Assembly (NCBI RefSeq): GCF_037038585.1
Contig: NC_092520.1
Location: forward strand, 146,443,104 to 146,507,103
Source of the DNA: Patagioenas fasciata
Lineage: Eukaryota > Chordata > Aves > Columbiformes > Columbidae
DNA length: 64,000 nucleotides
Reading direction: 5' to 3'
Positions 14,930 through 28,254 of this stretch are shown here, piece after piece. The notes below the pieces were generated by a model. That model did not search any database. It had not been told where the DNA came from and saw only the letters and a program-made list of their open reading frames with translations. How positions within the stretch are numbered: the first letter of the stretch is position 1; the number at the start of each line of letters is the position of its first letter. The position numbers and the translations under genes are program-made.

Positions 14930-15110
14930 AGCTTGGAAGGGAACTCATGAAGATATCTAGTTGCCTCACTGTGCTCCAAAGCAGGACCAGCTATACCCAG
15001 TGTCATGTTCACGAGATGTTTCTTTAACCTGGTCTTAAAAATCTGCAGTGATGAAAATGCCACATCATCCTTAGGGAACATGACCTAGGCCTTAGCTATG
15101 CTTGTTTAAA
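14930..15110 (-). mobile_element. Ancient CR1-like 3' fragment
   Basis: The plus strand shows, in order, a tract like the CR1 complement: catgaagatatctagttgcc, ccaaagcaggaccagctata, cctggtcttaaaaatctgca and atgaaaatgccacatcatcc. These match the order and wording of 'CTAGTCCAACCCC', 'GCTCAAAGCAGG', 'TGTCTTGAAA' and 'GGGATGGAGAYTCCACCA' segments in better-preserved copies. Divergence is high; borders are approximate. Confidence 0.5.
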
Positions 15111-17269
15111 GGACTGAAGGATTTACTGTTCCAAGGACTTTCTTCATGTCCAGTATAAATATTTCTGTTGGTAATTTGAGCCACTACTTACTTTTTACCC
15201 ATATCAGCAATAGACATGAAGACTGTTCATCTGCTTCCTTCACATATATTTCTTTTAAAATATGTTTTTGCTTTAATTTTGATATAAACCATTTTATTTT
15301 ATTACCCAACTTACAGAATTTCACTAAATGAATCCTGCAACCAATCCGCAACAAGTGATCAAACTAAAACACACAGAAAATTATAAAAAAGTGTATGTCC
15401 TTGATTTCAAAACTGCAAATAGTGGAGAATTCCTCAGTATTTCTAGATTTCAAAGATCTTTTCTTCCTCCTTCCTTTGTCTCTGCAGGTATACCAGTGAA
15501 CAAGGCACATTCAAAGGAAGGTGAAAAGCAAACATGGCCTTTGCCTTTTGAAAGAGCCTGGGTACATAGAATGAAACATGAGTGTGAGGTCTCTACACAA
15601 GTTCTCTCTGCCCCAGTACTACCCTTCCATTAAATCATGATTGAATGGGAAGTTCTGAGACTGACTGTACTACAATACACAATGGAAAACTTGGGGAGAC
15701 TGTTTATTTTGATACTATTTTGTCTCATTGGGCAATATAACCAGTGTGTGTGTGTGTGTTTATGTAACGATAACATGAAGCTCTGACACTTCAATAGATG
15801 CCTGTTGCAGATCTGCTTGCACAAATCACAGACCATTTAGCTGAAACTTCGTCCAAAGACAAACCAGCAACGTAGGTGGCCTTGACTGTAACTGTCACCT
15901 TCATTTCAGCTACATATCATATGCTAGCCAGAGGAATGGGACATGTTATAGAAGCCTTTATATCAGATTTGTGTCAACAAAGGATTTCCAACAAATCCCT
16001 GTAATTTTCTCTTGGACAGAGTCTTCCTTAAAAGTCTTCCAGTAGTCAATGCACAGAAAATGTAGCAAATGAGAGGATCAGTCTGGATATTTTTGGGAAC
16101 TTTGACGAAATGCTACATTGATAACTTCACACTGAAAGAAGAAGAAACTATTTTGCTTAACTTTTGTTGAAATTTGGTTACAACATAGGGTTTAAATGCA
16201 AGAGTCCATATCACCATAAATGCCTGGTGGTCTTTGGCATGCCATTGGGACAGTATCAGAAGAGATATAGACAGGCATTGTTTATGTGGCAATGTTATGT
16301 TCTTCTGTGTTCCACAGTAGTATCTCGGAGTCTTCTACACAGGCCACTGCAGTGGGTGGTGATGCTCCAGGATGCAAAAGACATTTCAGTAGTCTAAAAA
16401 CACAGAAAGTACATGGCAAAAAATGCTGCAGGAGAGGTCTCCCTTGTAGCCTTACCTCTGATTGGAAGGTGTTTATTTCTCCTAAATACTTCTGTCCCTG
16501 TTCCCACAGCTTTGTTAAGTGACCTATTAACAGTTTATAAGTAATGTTAGAAACAGGATCTTGTCAACTTTCTGTGACAACACCAGAAGTTCAGAAAATC
16601 TTCAGCTTGGTAAGGGGACTTTGAACAAGTCTCTGAGGGGAAATGGAACATCCCGAATCACCCTATTCAACTCCCAGCTCTTTCCTGAGGTCCTCTCAGT
16701 GGCCTTATATTCAGTCATCTTGGGGATCCTTTCTCTAGTTCTAGAAGTAGCACAGGTAGGGTCAGCTCAGGTCAGTCATCACTCAATGGTATTTATGTAC
16801 CCATATTATTCTTGCAGTCTCCAAATTGTTGTTTATACAACAACTGCCATAAATGCAGCCTCATTCCTCACTATATGTGAACACCAGAGTTTTTTTCAAC
16901 CCAATGCATTAGATGATTCATTTTTTGCGTGACACTCAATTAGTTCACTCTGCAGAATTCAAACATGCTGAATTTATTCCCATGCAGCTTGTGCACGCTT
17001 TAAAACTTTTATTTCTTGACTACCTGTAAGGATGACCCACGTATAAGTTACCACTATTTCTATTTTCTCCAGATTTATTTTTGTACAGTAACTCAGTGCT
17101 CTCCAAGAATCTATTTATTATCACTTTTTACTTAACTGAGCATTATTGTGGTTTCTAATAATTTTCCTAATTGTATCAGCCTTAATTTATCCAAGTTGAA
17201 TCTCATTGTATTTCATGTTTGTATTTCTGTCTTCTCGACAGTCAAGTATTTAAGTCCCTGTCCTCTTCA

Positions 17270-17410
17270 CTATTCAAGATCTCTCCTCATTTAGTATGAT
17301 CTGCAAATTCAATTGACATGACTTTCAGAGTCATTGCCATGTTAAATATAAGACAAACAGTATACTGATCTCTGACGAGATACTACATCCAAGTTTCATG
17401 TAGAGATTGT
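17270..17410 (-). mobile_element. Possible ancient CR1/L3-like fragment
   Basis: The plus strand reads atgatctgcaaattcaattg, then gagtcattgccatgttaaat and aaacagtatactgatctctg. This is the order seen in the complement of the reverse transcriptase box of CR1/L3 LINEs (the same place reads gtctgcaaactttctgaggg in the copy at 13.9 kb). The match is weak and the element may extend to either side. Confidence 0.35.
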
Positions 17411-17951
17411 CACTATTTCCAATGTTCTTCTGCTATAAGACTACAGAAATTTATTTTGTTGATATACCTACTCCATTTTTATTAATTATAGGAAAGAATC
17501 AGACAAGCATTTTCAAGATAATAAACTGTATAACACTTATTCCCACTATTTCCAATTTTGCCAACTTGTTTTATATCAAATGCAATAGGTGTCTTTCAAG
17601 ACAACTTTCAATAGATTTACATTTTACTGCCAACTATCGACTATTTCCTGGGATGCTGGTGGAAAGGAGCTCCCTGGAGACCTTTCTGTGTTTTCTGTAC
17701 AGTTTTAGCACATATATACAACTTGAATAAATATTACCTAATGCAGAGATGTGTATGGGTAGATATTATTTCCCTGTTGGAAATCAGAAAGGATATGGAA
17801 TTAGAGCGTAAGGAACTTTTGTTCTACATCTTATATTTGGATCTGTGAGATCTAAATAGTTTTATATGCAGTTGTTATTAGGTTAGTGGAAAGTAGTTTA
17901 GATATGCTTGTCAGTCAGATTTGGACTAATATGTCTACCCTCTTGTGCTGA

Positions 17952-18012
17952 AAAACCAACAAACACCACAACAACAACAAACTCAAAAAAACCCAAACAA
18001 ACCACCACAAAA
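17952..18012. repeat. AAC/AAACC-rich low-complexity tract
   Basis: Imperfect CAA, CAAACA and CCAAAC units. Confidence 0.8.
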
Positions 18013-20029
18013 TCAAATGACCAGGCATTTTGATTTAGATGTTTGAAACTCCAGCTTTGGGAGCACTGGGAAGTTTTGCACTTCATAAGAAGTGACTGCC
18101 AATTTTATAATGTCAAAAATGTCTATAATTTACAATAATACAAATTATAATTAAAAATAGGTTTTGGCAAAATGAAAATTGATGCAAACACTCTTGTTTG
18201 TAGTTCCCTGAAATCACAGCTCCCAAAAGTCTAAAGATAATGCTAGTAGTATCATAATGTATGTCTCTCATTACTCTTCCAACTCCATTAATTTCTGTCT
18301 TTGCCTTCCAGTGTTTCATTGACAGCTCCTTACTATCCTATACTCTTCCGGTCTTGTATTGGGTTATGGGGCAAGATTGTATATGCGTGTGTGTGAAGAT
18401 ACTGAGGTGTTCATTATGGATGTCTACTCAATATAGATTTTATCCATAATCAGCCAAAAGACATTTTTGTCCTAGACACAGGCTCAGACCGAGAACCAGG
18501 TTGGACTCTCTGACTCTTCCCTCTGGAAGTGCCTCTTTCTGCACTGACTGCGGAGGCAGCCGGTAGCAATTAACTCCTGCTATACTGAAGCGAGGCTTTT
18601 GAGTACCTTCTTCCCCTAATCTGTTTCTGCTCATGTAACATGTCTGGTGTTTCTGTTTCCCACCTCCCAGTCCTTGTTCATTTTGTGTGCTAAGGATACA
18701 GTGATGCATATCTAGCACTGGTTAAAGAGAATGCAGAAATGGTACAACCGTAAATTTTGCTGTCTGGTTTTAAACAGTCAGGTAGAATGGCTCAGCAGGA
18801 TAAAGCACGCAGGCAGGACTCTTGTACCTCTAAACGTCTTCTTTTTGGAGCAGACATGGAGAGAGTTGCAGGCTGCTCTGCTCTTGTACCCCTCCCCACC
18901 CTTCAAGTCTTCCATTTGTTAACTGTTTACCCAGAACTCTTCTCTGCATGTCATCCATATAGTGCTGGCAAAAGTGCACCTCTGTAGATTGTATTCTGCA
19001 ATTGAGTGCCAATTTTTATGGCATATTCAAATGTTAGAATACAAACTTAATTGACATTTTACAGCTGGTAATAAATGCTCTGGAATCAGGGAAAGAATCT
19101 AGTATAGCCACATCCCTTTTTAATTATTTCCTTGCTTCTCAAACATATAATTTGCAACTTAAAATGTTACTAAAATGTACACCACTTCACTCTCCTCTGC
19201 TGTTAGTGTGATCATTCACAGTTTGTCTAAGCTAAATTGGAAATTTCAAACAAATGAAACCGATAATGTGTCGCATGCCTCTTTCTCCCGCTTTGTGTGG
19301 GGATAAGTGACTTCACATGGTGTAAAACAATGGAGAATCTGATTTTAAGTGTGCAATGCCAAAGCCTTTGGGTGAGATTCTGCTTCATTGAAGTCAATGG
19401 GTTTTTTGTGATTGATTTCACATGAGCAAGAATTTCAGCCTAGATTCTTCAGGCTAGAACACTGGTCCAGATGTGGGTTAGACAAGCTTCAAAACACAGA
19501 AAGGACATATTTCCTCAGAATCTAACACTAAATACATCTCATCCAGAACTGAAATCAAACACACAGTTAAAAATTTTAATTGTATTCTCTTCACATTAAG
19601 GCAACCAATACATGCAGTTTAGAGAAGTAATAGGACTATTAAATGTTGCTAAGAGTATCCCACATAAAGAATTGTAATTCAAGCTCTGGAAGTTGCAAAA
19701 TTGCCAACTGACTTAGTTCCACTGGGCACACGTTGCTTATAGTGCATAATGGTGACTAAATGAGTGATTTTACAGATAGATTTAAGGTAAACTCTTATTT
19801 TTCTGGGGCAAATAAACTTGAAGTTACAAAACAGAACATATTTGGGAATTTTTTTATATTGTAGGGAGAGATACTGCATGTAGTTGGGATTTTGATTGTG
19901 TAACTGATATATGTAAAAGGACTTACTAAGAAAAGATAGTTCTATACTTATAATCATTTACAATGAAAAATGTTTAAAATCATTGCAATATTAAAATGGT
20001 ACTAAATTATGGGAACTAGTAAAAAGCTT

Positions 20030-20089
20030 TTGTTTTGTTTTGTTTTTTTGGTTGGTTGGTTGCTTGCTTTTTGTTTCTTGTTTTTGTCG

Positions 20090-20120
<31 letters not shown>
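20030..20120. repeat. TTTTG/GGTT low-complexity tract
   Basis: TTTTG units, then GGTT (x3), TTGC, and a second series of TTTTG units. Confidence 0.9.
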
Positions 20121-20123
<3 letters not shown>

Positions 20124-21284
20124 TTACACTAGATACATTGTTTTAAAAAGTGCTGCATTTATGATTTCATTAACTTCTCCATCAGATGTTCACAGTTTAC
20201 AGAAGAAAGTGTGAAACCAGATTAACTATTAGAGTAATAGTGCTTTGAATTTCAGGGTACAAAGTGGTTGCAAATCCAGTTAAATGCAGGACAATATAAG
20301 GTAATGATTATTGCTGATAACTGATTTTTTTCTAAAGCCAGTCTTTGAAACTCATCTTGTTGTCCCTTTGTTTAATGTGCCAGATAAGTCTGTGTCTAGT
20401 CAATATCAAAGCATATTAAATTGATCTAATCACACAAATCAGACATGTCTAGCTCAGAATATGTTTTCCTTATGCATTCTTTTATTTATATATTTAAAGG
20501 TATATGTGGCATTTCAATACCTTTTTTGAGAAAGTTCAGGACCTACACTAAAAAAAATAATTAAGAAAGTGACAGAATATGTAATGAACTTAATTTGTGG
20601 CATTCTGCTACCACCTTCCCTACTATGACAGACCTATGTACCTTTGTCAGGAGCTTATTTTGGAAATCTTATCAGATGTCTAAGTGTATTTGTACATCTA
20701 ACCCTTTGCCTTCTCTGAACCAGACTCATTATGATTTATTAATCATCAACAAAGAGCATTGATAAACAAAGAATATTTATGACTGCAGATGTAACTGTAT
20801 TGTTTGTGTAGTGTTTTTCTGGTAATGTTCTGAATGGCATCAAGTTTATATAAATAATTCATACTTGTAAAGCCATATGTTAAACTGTCATCGTAAAAAG
20901 AGAAGTGCTGCCAGTTTTCACTTGAACCATATGTAAATATCAAGAAGATGATTTTAAACAGTGATGTAAAGACTAAGCACCTTAATGTCATTTACACAAT
21001 AATGTTTGCAATATGCTACAATGCAGTAGATGCATGAAGATGAGGATCAAAGGCAAAATTAGTTTTAAACACAACAGAGAAACCACAATGTATTAAGTTA
21101 ACTACGTCTAGCGATAAAGTGTTAAGACTGATGAAGACTAGAAAGGATTTGGATTATTGGGTCCTTTCCTCCATTTTGCCAGCATCTCTATTGACAGAGA
21201 AGAGGTTGGTGTCCTCTTTTCTGCAAAGGTTCCTTGAGCTCCATGACTGCAAGTATGACACTCACCTAACACAGTAACCATCAT

Positions 21285-21645
21285 ATAGAATCATAGAACA
21301 GTTTGTGTTGGAAGGGACCTTCAAAAGTTACCCAGTACAACCCCCCTGCAATGAGCAGGGACATCTTCAATGAGATCAAATTGCTCAGAACCCTGTCCAG
21401 CCTGGTCTTGAATGTCTCTAGGGATGGGGCATCTATCATTTCTTCGGGCAACCTGTGTCAGTGTTTCACCACTCTCACTGTAAAAAATTTCTTCCTCTTG
21501 TCTAACCTGAATCTTCCCTCCTTTAGTTTAAAACCATGACCCCTTGTGCTATCGCAACAGGCCCTCCTAAAAAGTCTGTCCCCATCTTTCTTATAGGCTC
21601 CTTTTAAGTACTGAAAGTTTGCGATAAGGTCTCCCTGGATTGCTC
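21285..21645 (-). mobile_element. 5'-truncated CR1 LINE, 3' end
   Basis: The plus strand begins atagaatcatagaacagttt and continues gttggaagggaccttcaaaa, gtccagcctggtcttgaatg, cagtgtttcaccactctcac, aaaaatttcttcctcttgtc and ccccttgtgctatcgcaaca. These are the complement of the CR1 3' untranslated region and last codons. It is the best-preserved short CR1 here and belongs to the avian type with an 8-base ATTCTATG-like tail. It is non-coding. Confidence 0.93.
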
Positions 21646-21954
21646 ATCCTATATCTGGTCCTTTGGAAGGGACGTGCATGTGTGTATCTTGAGGCACAGG
21701 GACTTGACTACTCACACATGCGTTCATAAGCCTCGTTACATGGAAGTCCAAGTGAGTGGCCCATGTCTGAGGGAGATTTGTTTCCAATCACATGACAGGG
21801 GAAGAAATGCAGCTGTTGACTTGGCCGATTATTTCTATTTTAAGTGAGTGGTCTAAGCTGGTAGGAAAGCCAAGATGTGGCCTGAACACAGTCTGTAAGA
21901 ACCTACAGCCAAAACCAAAAATCTGCCTGTAGATGCTCTTAACTGACAAAGTTG

Positions 21955-22140
21955 CAGCTAAATGCCAAGACTGGAAGTTGCAGATAGGCAAATTCAGCCT
22001 AGAGATAATGCATGCGTTTTCAACAGCTAGGATAATTAGCAACTGGAATGACCTAATAAGGCTTGTGACTGACTGTTCATCACAGAAATGCCTAAGCTGT
22101 GATCAGAGGTGTCTCTAAAAAGAATCTTAGTTGAAACACA
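21955..22140 (+). mobile_element. Ancient CR1/L3-like LINE 3' fragment
   Basis: The plus strand reads actggaagttgcagataggc, aaattcagcctagagataat, cgttttcaacagctaggata, attagcaactggaatgacct and tcatcacagaaatgcctaag. This is the sense order of the final codons of CR1/L3 LINEs (L-R-L-x-I-R-x-x-F-F-x-x-R-V-x-x-x-W-N-x-L). The orientation is opposite to the CR1 immediately to its left, so they are separate insertions. Confidence 0.65.
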
Positions 22141-23778
22141 TTTATTAGCCTCATAGCAAAAATCACCTCATGGAAATTCTGTGGTTACAAAGGAAAACAC
22201 AACTGGATGCCTAACAATAACCTTCCTTAGCCTTAAATTCTATTAATTTTGATGATCCTAGTACTGAGCCTTGCACACACTTCTCATAGCTCTCTATTCT
22301 GCATTGCTTCTGCAAATGATTTAGAATGTGTCCATCAAGCTTCACTGAAAACTATCAGAGTGTCTGTGCTCTTCTGTATGTTTCAAAATCAGAAAAAGTT
22401 TCTAATTAAAGGCTTTGCAGTCCTTCAATTGGTGTCAAATGAGTCTTGGCAGTTCATTTTCCAAGTGAAAGCCTGAAACAGAACATTGTTCAAAAAACAG
22501 AGCCATCTTTACTGTTAAAATGTCCTTACTGTTTTTTTCAGTGAGAAGAACAGAAAATGTTCTTTCTTTTGATGGGTCTTAAACCAAAAGCTCTTTCACC
22601 TTTGTAGGAGTGTGAAGGCAGAACTCCCAGGGACAGATTCAGACTGGGATAGACATTGTTATTGACAGATGCCCAGGGTGGCAGCGGTTTTGTCTTTCCT
22701 CTCAGAAATTTTAGGGCAAATGGTCCCTAATACAGACTGCAACAGTCCCATGAACTTGTTCAAAGAGTTTCTTAGCTTTAATTACCACTGTGGGCCACTA
22801 CAACATTCCAGAAATGCTGATGTGCCTCGGTTGTACCTCTTTTTGTATCACCATCCTGGAATAGACTGTCTTCCAAAATTGCCTGTTCTGCAGGATTTTT
22901 CTGCCTCTGAACTTCTTTTCACCTACAAATAGCCCACAAGAATCCTTTTCTCCTTACCTTTTATCTTATTTCATCCTCAAAGTAAAATTATAGGGACTTT
23001 CTATTTCAGAAGAAGCCTGTTACTTTATTTATTTTGAACCTGCAAGGCACATACTATATTTTGGGTGTTACTCAGATACAGAAGAGCTATATTTGATACC
23101 ACAATTCTTATTTCTATATGCTCATTTGGACGGTACAGTTTTTACACAAATTAAAGCTTTTCTTTCTACTTAGAAAAGTGACATTATAAAAACGACAGTT
23201 ACTTGTTTGATGCTTCCTGGTCATACTTAGAGATGAACTTCTGGATTTTATGATCGGAAATATGATTTTGCAGCTTTTTGCTGTTGCTAGCAGTGTAAGA
23301 CCTTAGGAAGTCAAGAGAGAGGAGTCCTGGATTCTGCTCTTCCCTGAGCATCTTGTACTAAGTTTACGCAAGTCCAGTGAAGTCGTTGGGGTGGCCCAGG
23401 TACAACTTCACTGCGGAGCCTGAATTTCAGAACCGGAGTTACAAGGCACGATGCAGAAGAGAGAAAGTATGTTGCTTTACTGCCCAAGTGCATGGCTGAT
23501 GGTTAAAAGCACCTGCTTTGAGAAGGTGTTCTCTTGCAGGAAAATATGAATAAATAACTGAAATACGTGTCATCTGAGCAAACTGGTTGTGGTTTAATTC
23601 ACAGAGAAGCACAGAACTGTTTTCACAACGCCACTTGGTGTCATACATGTGCAGTGTATCTTCAGGTTTCCACAGTTCAGAGGCCCACTTGAAGATGCAA
23701 AACTGCACATGTTGGATCTTTGCCATGTTAGGTAACTCATAAGAAAATGAACCAACCTGTAAAACCTAGATGGTGAGA

Positions 23779-23858
23779 TTTTTTTTTTAAATTTATTTTA
23801 TTTTATTTTATTTTATTTTGGTTTGGTTTGGTTTGGTTTGGTTCGGTTTTTTTTATAT
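23779..23858. repeat. Compound (TTTTA)n-(GGTTT)n microsatellite
   Basis: A T-run leads into five TTTTA-type units, then five GGTTT-type units, a GGTTC variant and a second T-run. It has two sharp unit types back to back. Confidence 0.93.
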
Positions 23859-24989
23859 TTTCTAATAGGAAAGAATTGTATACCTGCACGGAACACTTTC
23901 AACACCACGTTAAACATTAAAGCAGGAATGCTTCACTACACTCAGAACAACTATTTTTTCCTCCAATACAATTGCAAATAGATCAGTGAATTTGAAGAAA
24001 CTGAAAGAAGGATTTTAAAACATACCTTTCACTTTGTCTTGTTCACCACAAAAAAATAGTTTCTATAATGAGTTTTTCTGTCTTCATATAATTTTTTCTC
24101 TACAATACAGTTTCTCTTGGGGAATGACCAGTTTCATCTTGCTACACCAATAAATGCATATACCTCTTGGACTGTTCCAGGTAGATTCCCTGACTGTTTG
24201 GATAGATTTTGATTAAAATTCAGGAAAGGTTTCCTACCTCCATCTAACATCTAGACAGTGTTCTTCAATGTAATTTATTTATTAGAATGGGGTATTTAAT
24301 ATATGGTGGGAAAAATATATTAATGAATTCCACTAATTTAACATAAACACTCCTTGCTGCAGAGTGCAAGTGTAACATTTTGATCACTGACAAGGTGTTC
24401 TTAATACCTAACAGTACAGTCTTGCAGCAGCTAGATGGCACTATTGCCAGAGAGTAGAATCAGGTGAGCTAGAAAATAAATTTACAGATTTGGTATTCTT
24501 AGCAAGAGCATTTACAGAAAGTATCTTTCAGCAGCCTGCTATGTTGATATAAATTTCAGAATTTGGTTTGAGTCATGTATGGTCTCTAAGTAACTTGGTA
24601 GTATTTTCATCCAGATTTTTCTTTCTTCTCATAATGGCATAGCAACTTGGGCACATTGTTCTGATCTCCTTTTGGCTAGATGCTGAGGAGAATGGCAACA
24701 TGCTAAAGTCACCTAAGGTTAAAGAAAGCATATACATGAAAGAGAAAGCTGACTAGATGTCATGCTGACCTTCTTTTCCTTTATCTACTCCTCCTTTCCC
24801 ATGCACATGCTCTCCTCTTTTCTGTTCCTAATTCCCCACTTCATCTCATCCATTTCAAGAAGAGACTGGGAAAGCACTGCTGAAGTGTCTGTCACTCCAC
24901 TGAACTCCATTCAACTTGTTTTGTCTTGTTCAGTGTTAAAAAACAGACGTGATTTTCCTTATGTCATTGCACCAACACTCTGTATGTAC

Positions 24990-25715
24990 TGGGTACTGTT
25001 GCTCAGGCACTGATAGTGGTGACTGCAGAGGTGACTTCTATAACGGGAGGCTGGAGCTGCTCCAATGGACCTATTGCAGGGCACAGCTGCACCCCTTGGC
25101 AAGATGGTGACATTTCTGGAAAAGTGTTTGTAAAAAAGGGTAAAATGTTGCCTGACAGTGAGGAGAGAGAGGCAAAAGTGTGAGAAACAGCCCTAAAAGC
25201 ACCAAGGTTAGAGCAACAGGAGGGGAAGAGGTACCCAAGGTGTCCAAGCGGAGATTCCCCTGAAGGATTGCAGATTGTAGAAAGATCCACACTGGAGCAG
25301 GGGAACAGTGTAAGGAGGAAGAAGCAGCAGAGAGGGGCTCTTATGGACTGACTCCATATCCTTCCACTTCGCATCCTCCTGCACTACTTGGGGAGAGAAG
25401 TAGAGGAGTCAGGAAAGAAGGACTGAACTTGGCCCTAGAAATAAGTTGGGAGGGAAGTAATGTGGAACTGGAGTTTATAGATTTGTTTTTATTTCTCACC
25501 ATCCAAATTTATTTTAAATAGTGATAAATTAAATTAATTTTTCTCAAGTCAAGTCTGGTTTACCTGTGATAGCAATTGGTAGGTTATTTTTCTGTCTTTA
25601 CCTCAACTCGCAAGCTTTATCATCTTAATTTCTATACCCATCCTGTTGAGGAGAGGGACTGATAGAGCAGCAGGGTTGGCATCTGGTGGCCAGCCAAGGT
25701 CAACCCAATGCAAGA
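24990..25715 (+). mobile_element. Probable solo LTR of an avian endogenous retrovirus
   Basis: The right half matches, in order and wording, a dispersed avian repeat that I recall as a retroviral LTR: cactggagcaggggaacagt, gtaaggaggaagaagcagca, ttatggactgactc, ttgtttttatttctcaccat, gtgataaattaaattaattt, ttctcaagtcaagtctggtt, and the end tggccagccaaggtcaaccc. No gag, pol or env frame adjoins it, so it would be a solo LTR. The family name and exact ends are not certain, and I could not confirm a target duplication. The 123-codon minus-strand frame inside (25003-25374) is a by-product of the repeat. Confidence 0.6.
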
Positions 25716-26422
25716 GAAAGGACTATTTTTATCCTGTTTAGCATGGTAATCTTTTTAGAGGCAGTCCATATTTCATTTAATACCAGTAATGAACTGAAAT
25801 TTTAAGAATCAGTTTTGCTCATAAATCTTTGTTTCAGGAACTTATTTTATTGAACTAATCAGGCACAAGGTGCTTTTGAAAAACAATAATTTATGTAAAA
25901 CAAATATTCAGGTGTTAAACCTAGGACTTCCAAAATGATTAGTGTTGCTAACTGCCTCTGCATTCTTAATGCATATGCTGAGATTAATGAGGGTAAACAC
26001 TGTAATTGCAGTCCTTAAACTGTCCTGAAGTTGGGACCCCTAAATCCTAATGTCTCTTGATGCCTAAAGATGCAGGCTTAGGCACACTTTAACTTCTGAT
26101 ATTAAACTCCAAAATTGTATGTCAATCACTGCTCAATTTTCCTAGTTTTTCTTCCTTCCTGTAACTATTTTTTTAAATTTTACTATTAAAAAAAAGAAAA
26201 GGTAGGGCAAACATGGCAAATAGCTATTTATTTTTCATAAAGGACAACTCTTTCTTAAGGTATTCCCTGATTTATCCGTTTTTTAAATTACTGACGTTAT
26301 CAAGAGCCTTCCAGCATATGATTTTTTTTTTTCCTTGACTTGGAAAGCCAATAGATCATGACAGAATCCTGGCTAATATTTCAAAATACTATGTATGTCT
26401 TACATCACCAGAAATATTAAAG

Positions 26423-26484
26423 AACAAAACAAACAAACAAACAAACAAAAACAACAAAAATCAAACAAAACATGAAACAAAAAT
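26423..26484. repeat. (AAAC)n-rich tract
   Basis: About six AAAC units followed by AAC and AAAAC variants. Confidence 0.9.
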
Positions 26485-28254
26485 CTTAGTCACTTCATCC
26501 CTTAGGATTTGGTAAGAATTATTTAGGATATGTGAAAGTTTGATCTTGATATTATGATTTCTTGTTTCGCAAAAAATTTTTGCTGCTGTATTGTTTTGGT
26601 CACTTTTGCCTCTTCATGGCCCTTTTGTATGGATCACAATTTTCTCTTTCCACCTCTGTATGGTTTCAAAAGATTTTATTCTTTCCTTTAACTGCTTTGG
26701 CTAGTATTAACTCATTCTGCTGTTTTGCTTCTTCAGTGTTTTTCCCCTAGTAAAATTGTTAGACATGGTGTCCTTCAGGCCTTCTTGGAGTATAATCACT
26801 TAGAGCTTCCTTATGTCCTATGTAATTGCTGAGTTGTAAAAGCCAAAATGAAATGAAATGCATCTGTGCTTTCACAGAAATGCTATTTAAAGTAGCCTTC
26901 CAACTAAATGATGGACTCCATTTATGTACTGTATGGAGTATTTATGTACTGCATACATTGGGCCAAATTATTTGTGCTTTGTGCTTCTGCTTGGGTTTGC
27001 TATGGCCCACTCCTGCCAGCATTCTCCCAAAGGAGACAAGCTTAATTTGTCTGCTTCAACAGCTGAACTGAGAAGAGGGGATGCTGAGTAATACTACTTC
27101 CCACAGTGCTTGCAGCACTGCCACATCACCACAATGGATGTGTAGACAGGATAATATCTTTGGTCTAATTCCACATGCCAGTAAACTCCATGGGAAAGCC
27201 CTTTACAAAGGTATAATATTCCCTGATTTTTATTTTTATCTGAGGACAATTGAGCCTTAGAAATGTTTTATTTGAAACCTTTGACCTGAATTCTAATCTA
27301 ATTTAAATTCATTTAAATTCAGAATAACTCTGGGTTAACTCCAATGTAAGTGAAGTAGTAGTTCATGCGACAGCAATGGTGGTTCACAGAAATGCAAACA
27401 GCAGCTGGCTCTCTCTCTTTAGTTAATTTGATTATATAGTTTTAGTTTAACTTAAACAAAGTAATGACCTTATTATTATTTTAAGAAACCTATTTTGAGA
27501 GAAGGGAATTATATTTCTTATAGAAATCCACTTTCAAATATCTCTGTAGATGTATATGTTGCTAGAAATGGAGTCAGGTTCATGTGGGGAGAGTAAAAGT
27601 ATACTAGATTTCACTGCTCACAGTTGCTTTAAATTATGCAATGAATAAAGAGTTGCTGTTTGCACATGAAGAAAACAAGCCTGGCAGCAGAGATCACGAG
27701 TGACTTGCCTTTGTAGTTTCTCTCTATAGACCAAGTATCAGGAAAACGATTTGGGTGTCTTTTCAAGAACTATCTTAGGGACCGCATTTGGCTAAGGTAA
27801 CCATTAGACAAAAAATCTGGGTTCAATGGTAAAAAGCATTCTGTTCATTATTTCTGTCCCTATTGTTCTGAAGTTTTACAAAAAGCAATTCAAAATAAAT
27901 GGTTGAAAACTGCTCTGCCTAAATGTAAACTAAGGTGAATCTCAAGACTTCCTCTTGACATTGTGAAATTTGTTAAGAGCTCAATACATTTTTCTAAATA
28001 CTAAAATAATAGTTGGATACTATAATTTCTTTTTTTTACAGACATTTTCTATATGTCTTATTTATACTTTTACAATATTTTCTTTGAAACTAAATTCTTT
28101 AATATATCTGTACTAGTTCTTATACTCATCTTCAAAACTACAGCAGGAGTATGGAAATCGAGAATTTTTTTCAATAATAGATCTTACTAAGACTAATATT
28201 TGCTATTGCGCACTTCTGTAATGTCTATTGTTTTATCTTTGTGTTTTGTGACAG

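Larger units (their letters stand above)
14129..21284 (+). other. Non-coding stretch, presumed upstream intron
   Basis: No exon seen. It holds two weak CR1/L3-like remnants, a GT repeat (15744-15759), an AAC-rich tract (17952-18012), a GAAGTCAATGG-type repeat (about 19368-19440) and a TTTTG-rich tract (20030-20120). Open frames such as 16561-16932 match nothing I know. Confidence 0.5.
22141..28254 (+). other. Non-coding stretch up to the first visible exon
   Basis: No exon seen before 28255. It contains the compound repeat at 23779-23858, the LTR-like repeat at 24990-25715 and an AAAC tract at 26423-26484. The last 400 bases are very A/T-rich. I searched by eye for the preceding anoctamin exon (the loop rich in Lys/Glu before the KLTW motif) and did not find it. 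Confidence 0.5.

Noticed and set aside
16561..16932. 123-codon plus-strand frame with hydrophobic segments
   Set aside because: No family match, no splice context and no neighbouring coding blocks.
18780..18830. tRNA-SINE-like wording (atggctcagcaggataaagc)
   Set aside because: Only a short resemblance to a box A region; no box B, no cloverleaf and no A-rich tail.
25003..25374. 123-codon minus-strand frame
   Set aside because: It lies inside the LTR-like repeat, antisense to it, and is a by-product of its sequence.
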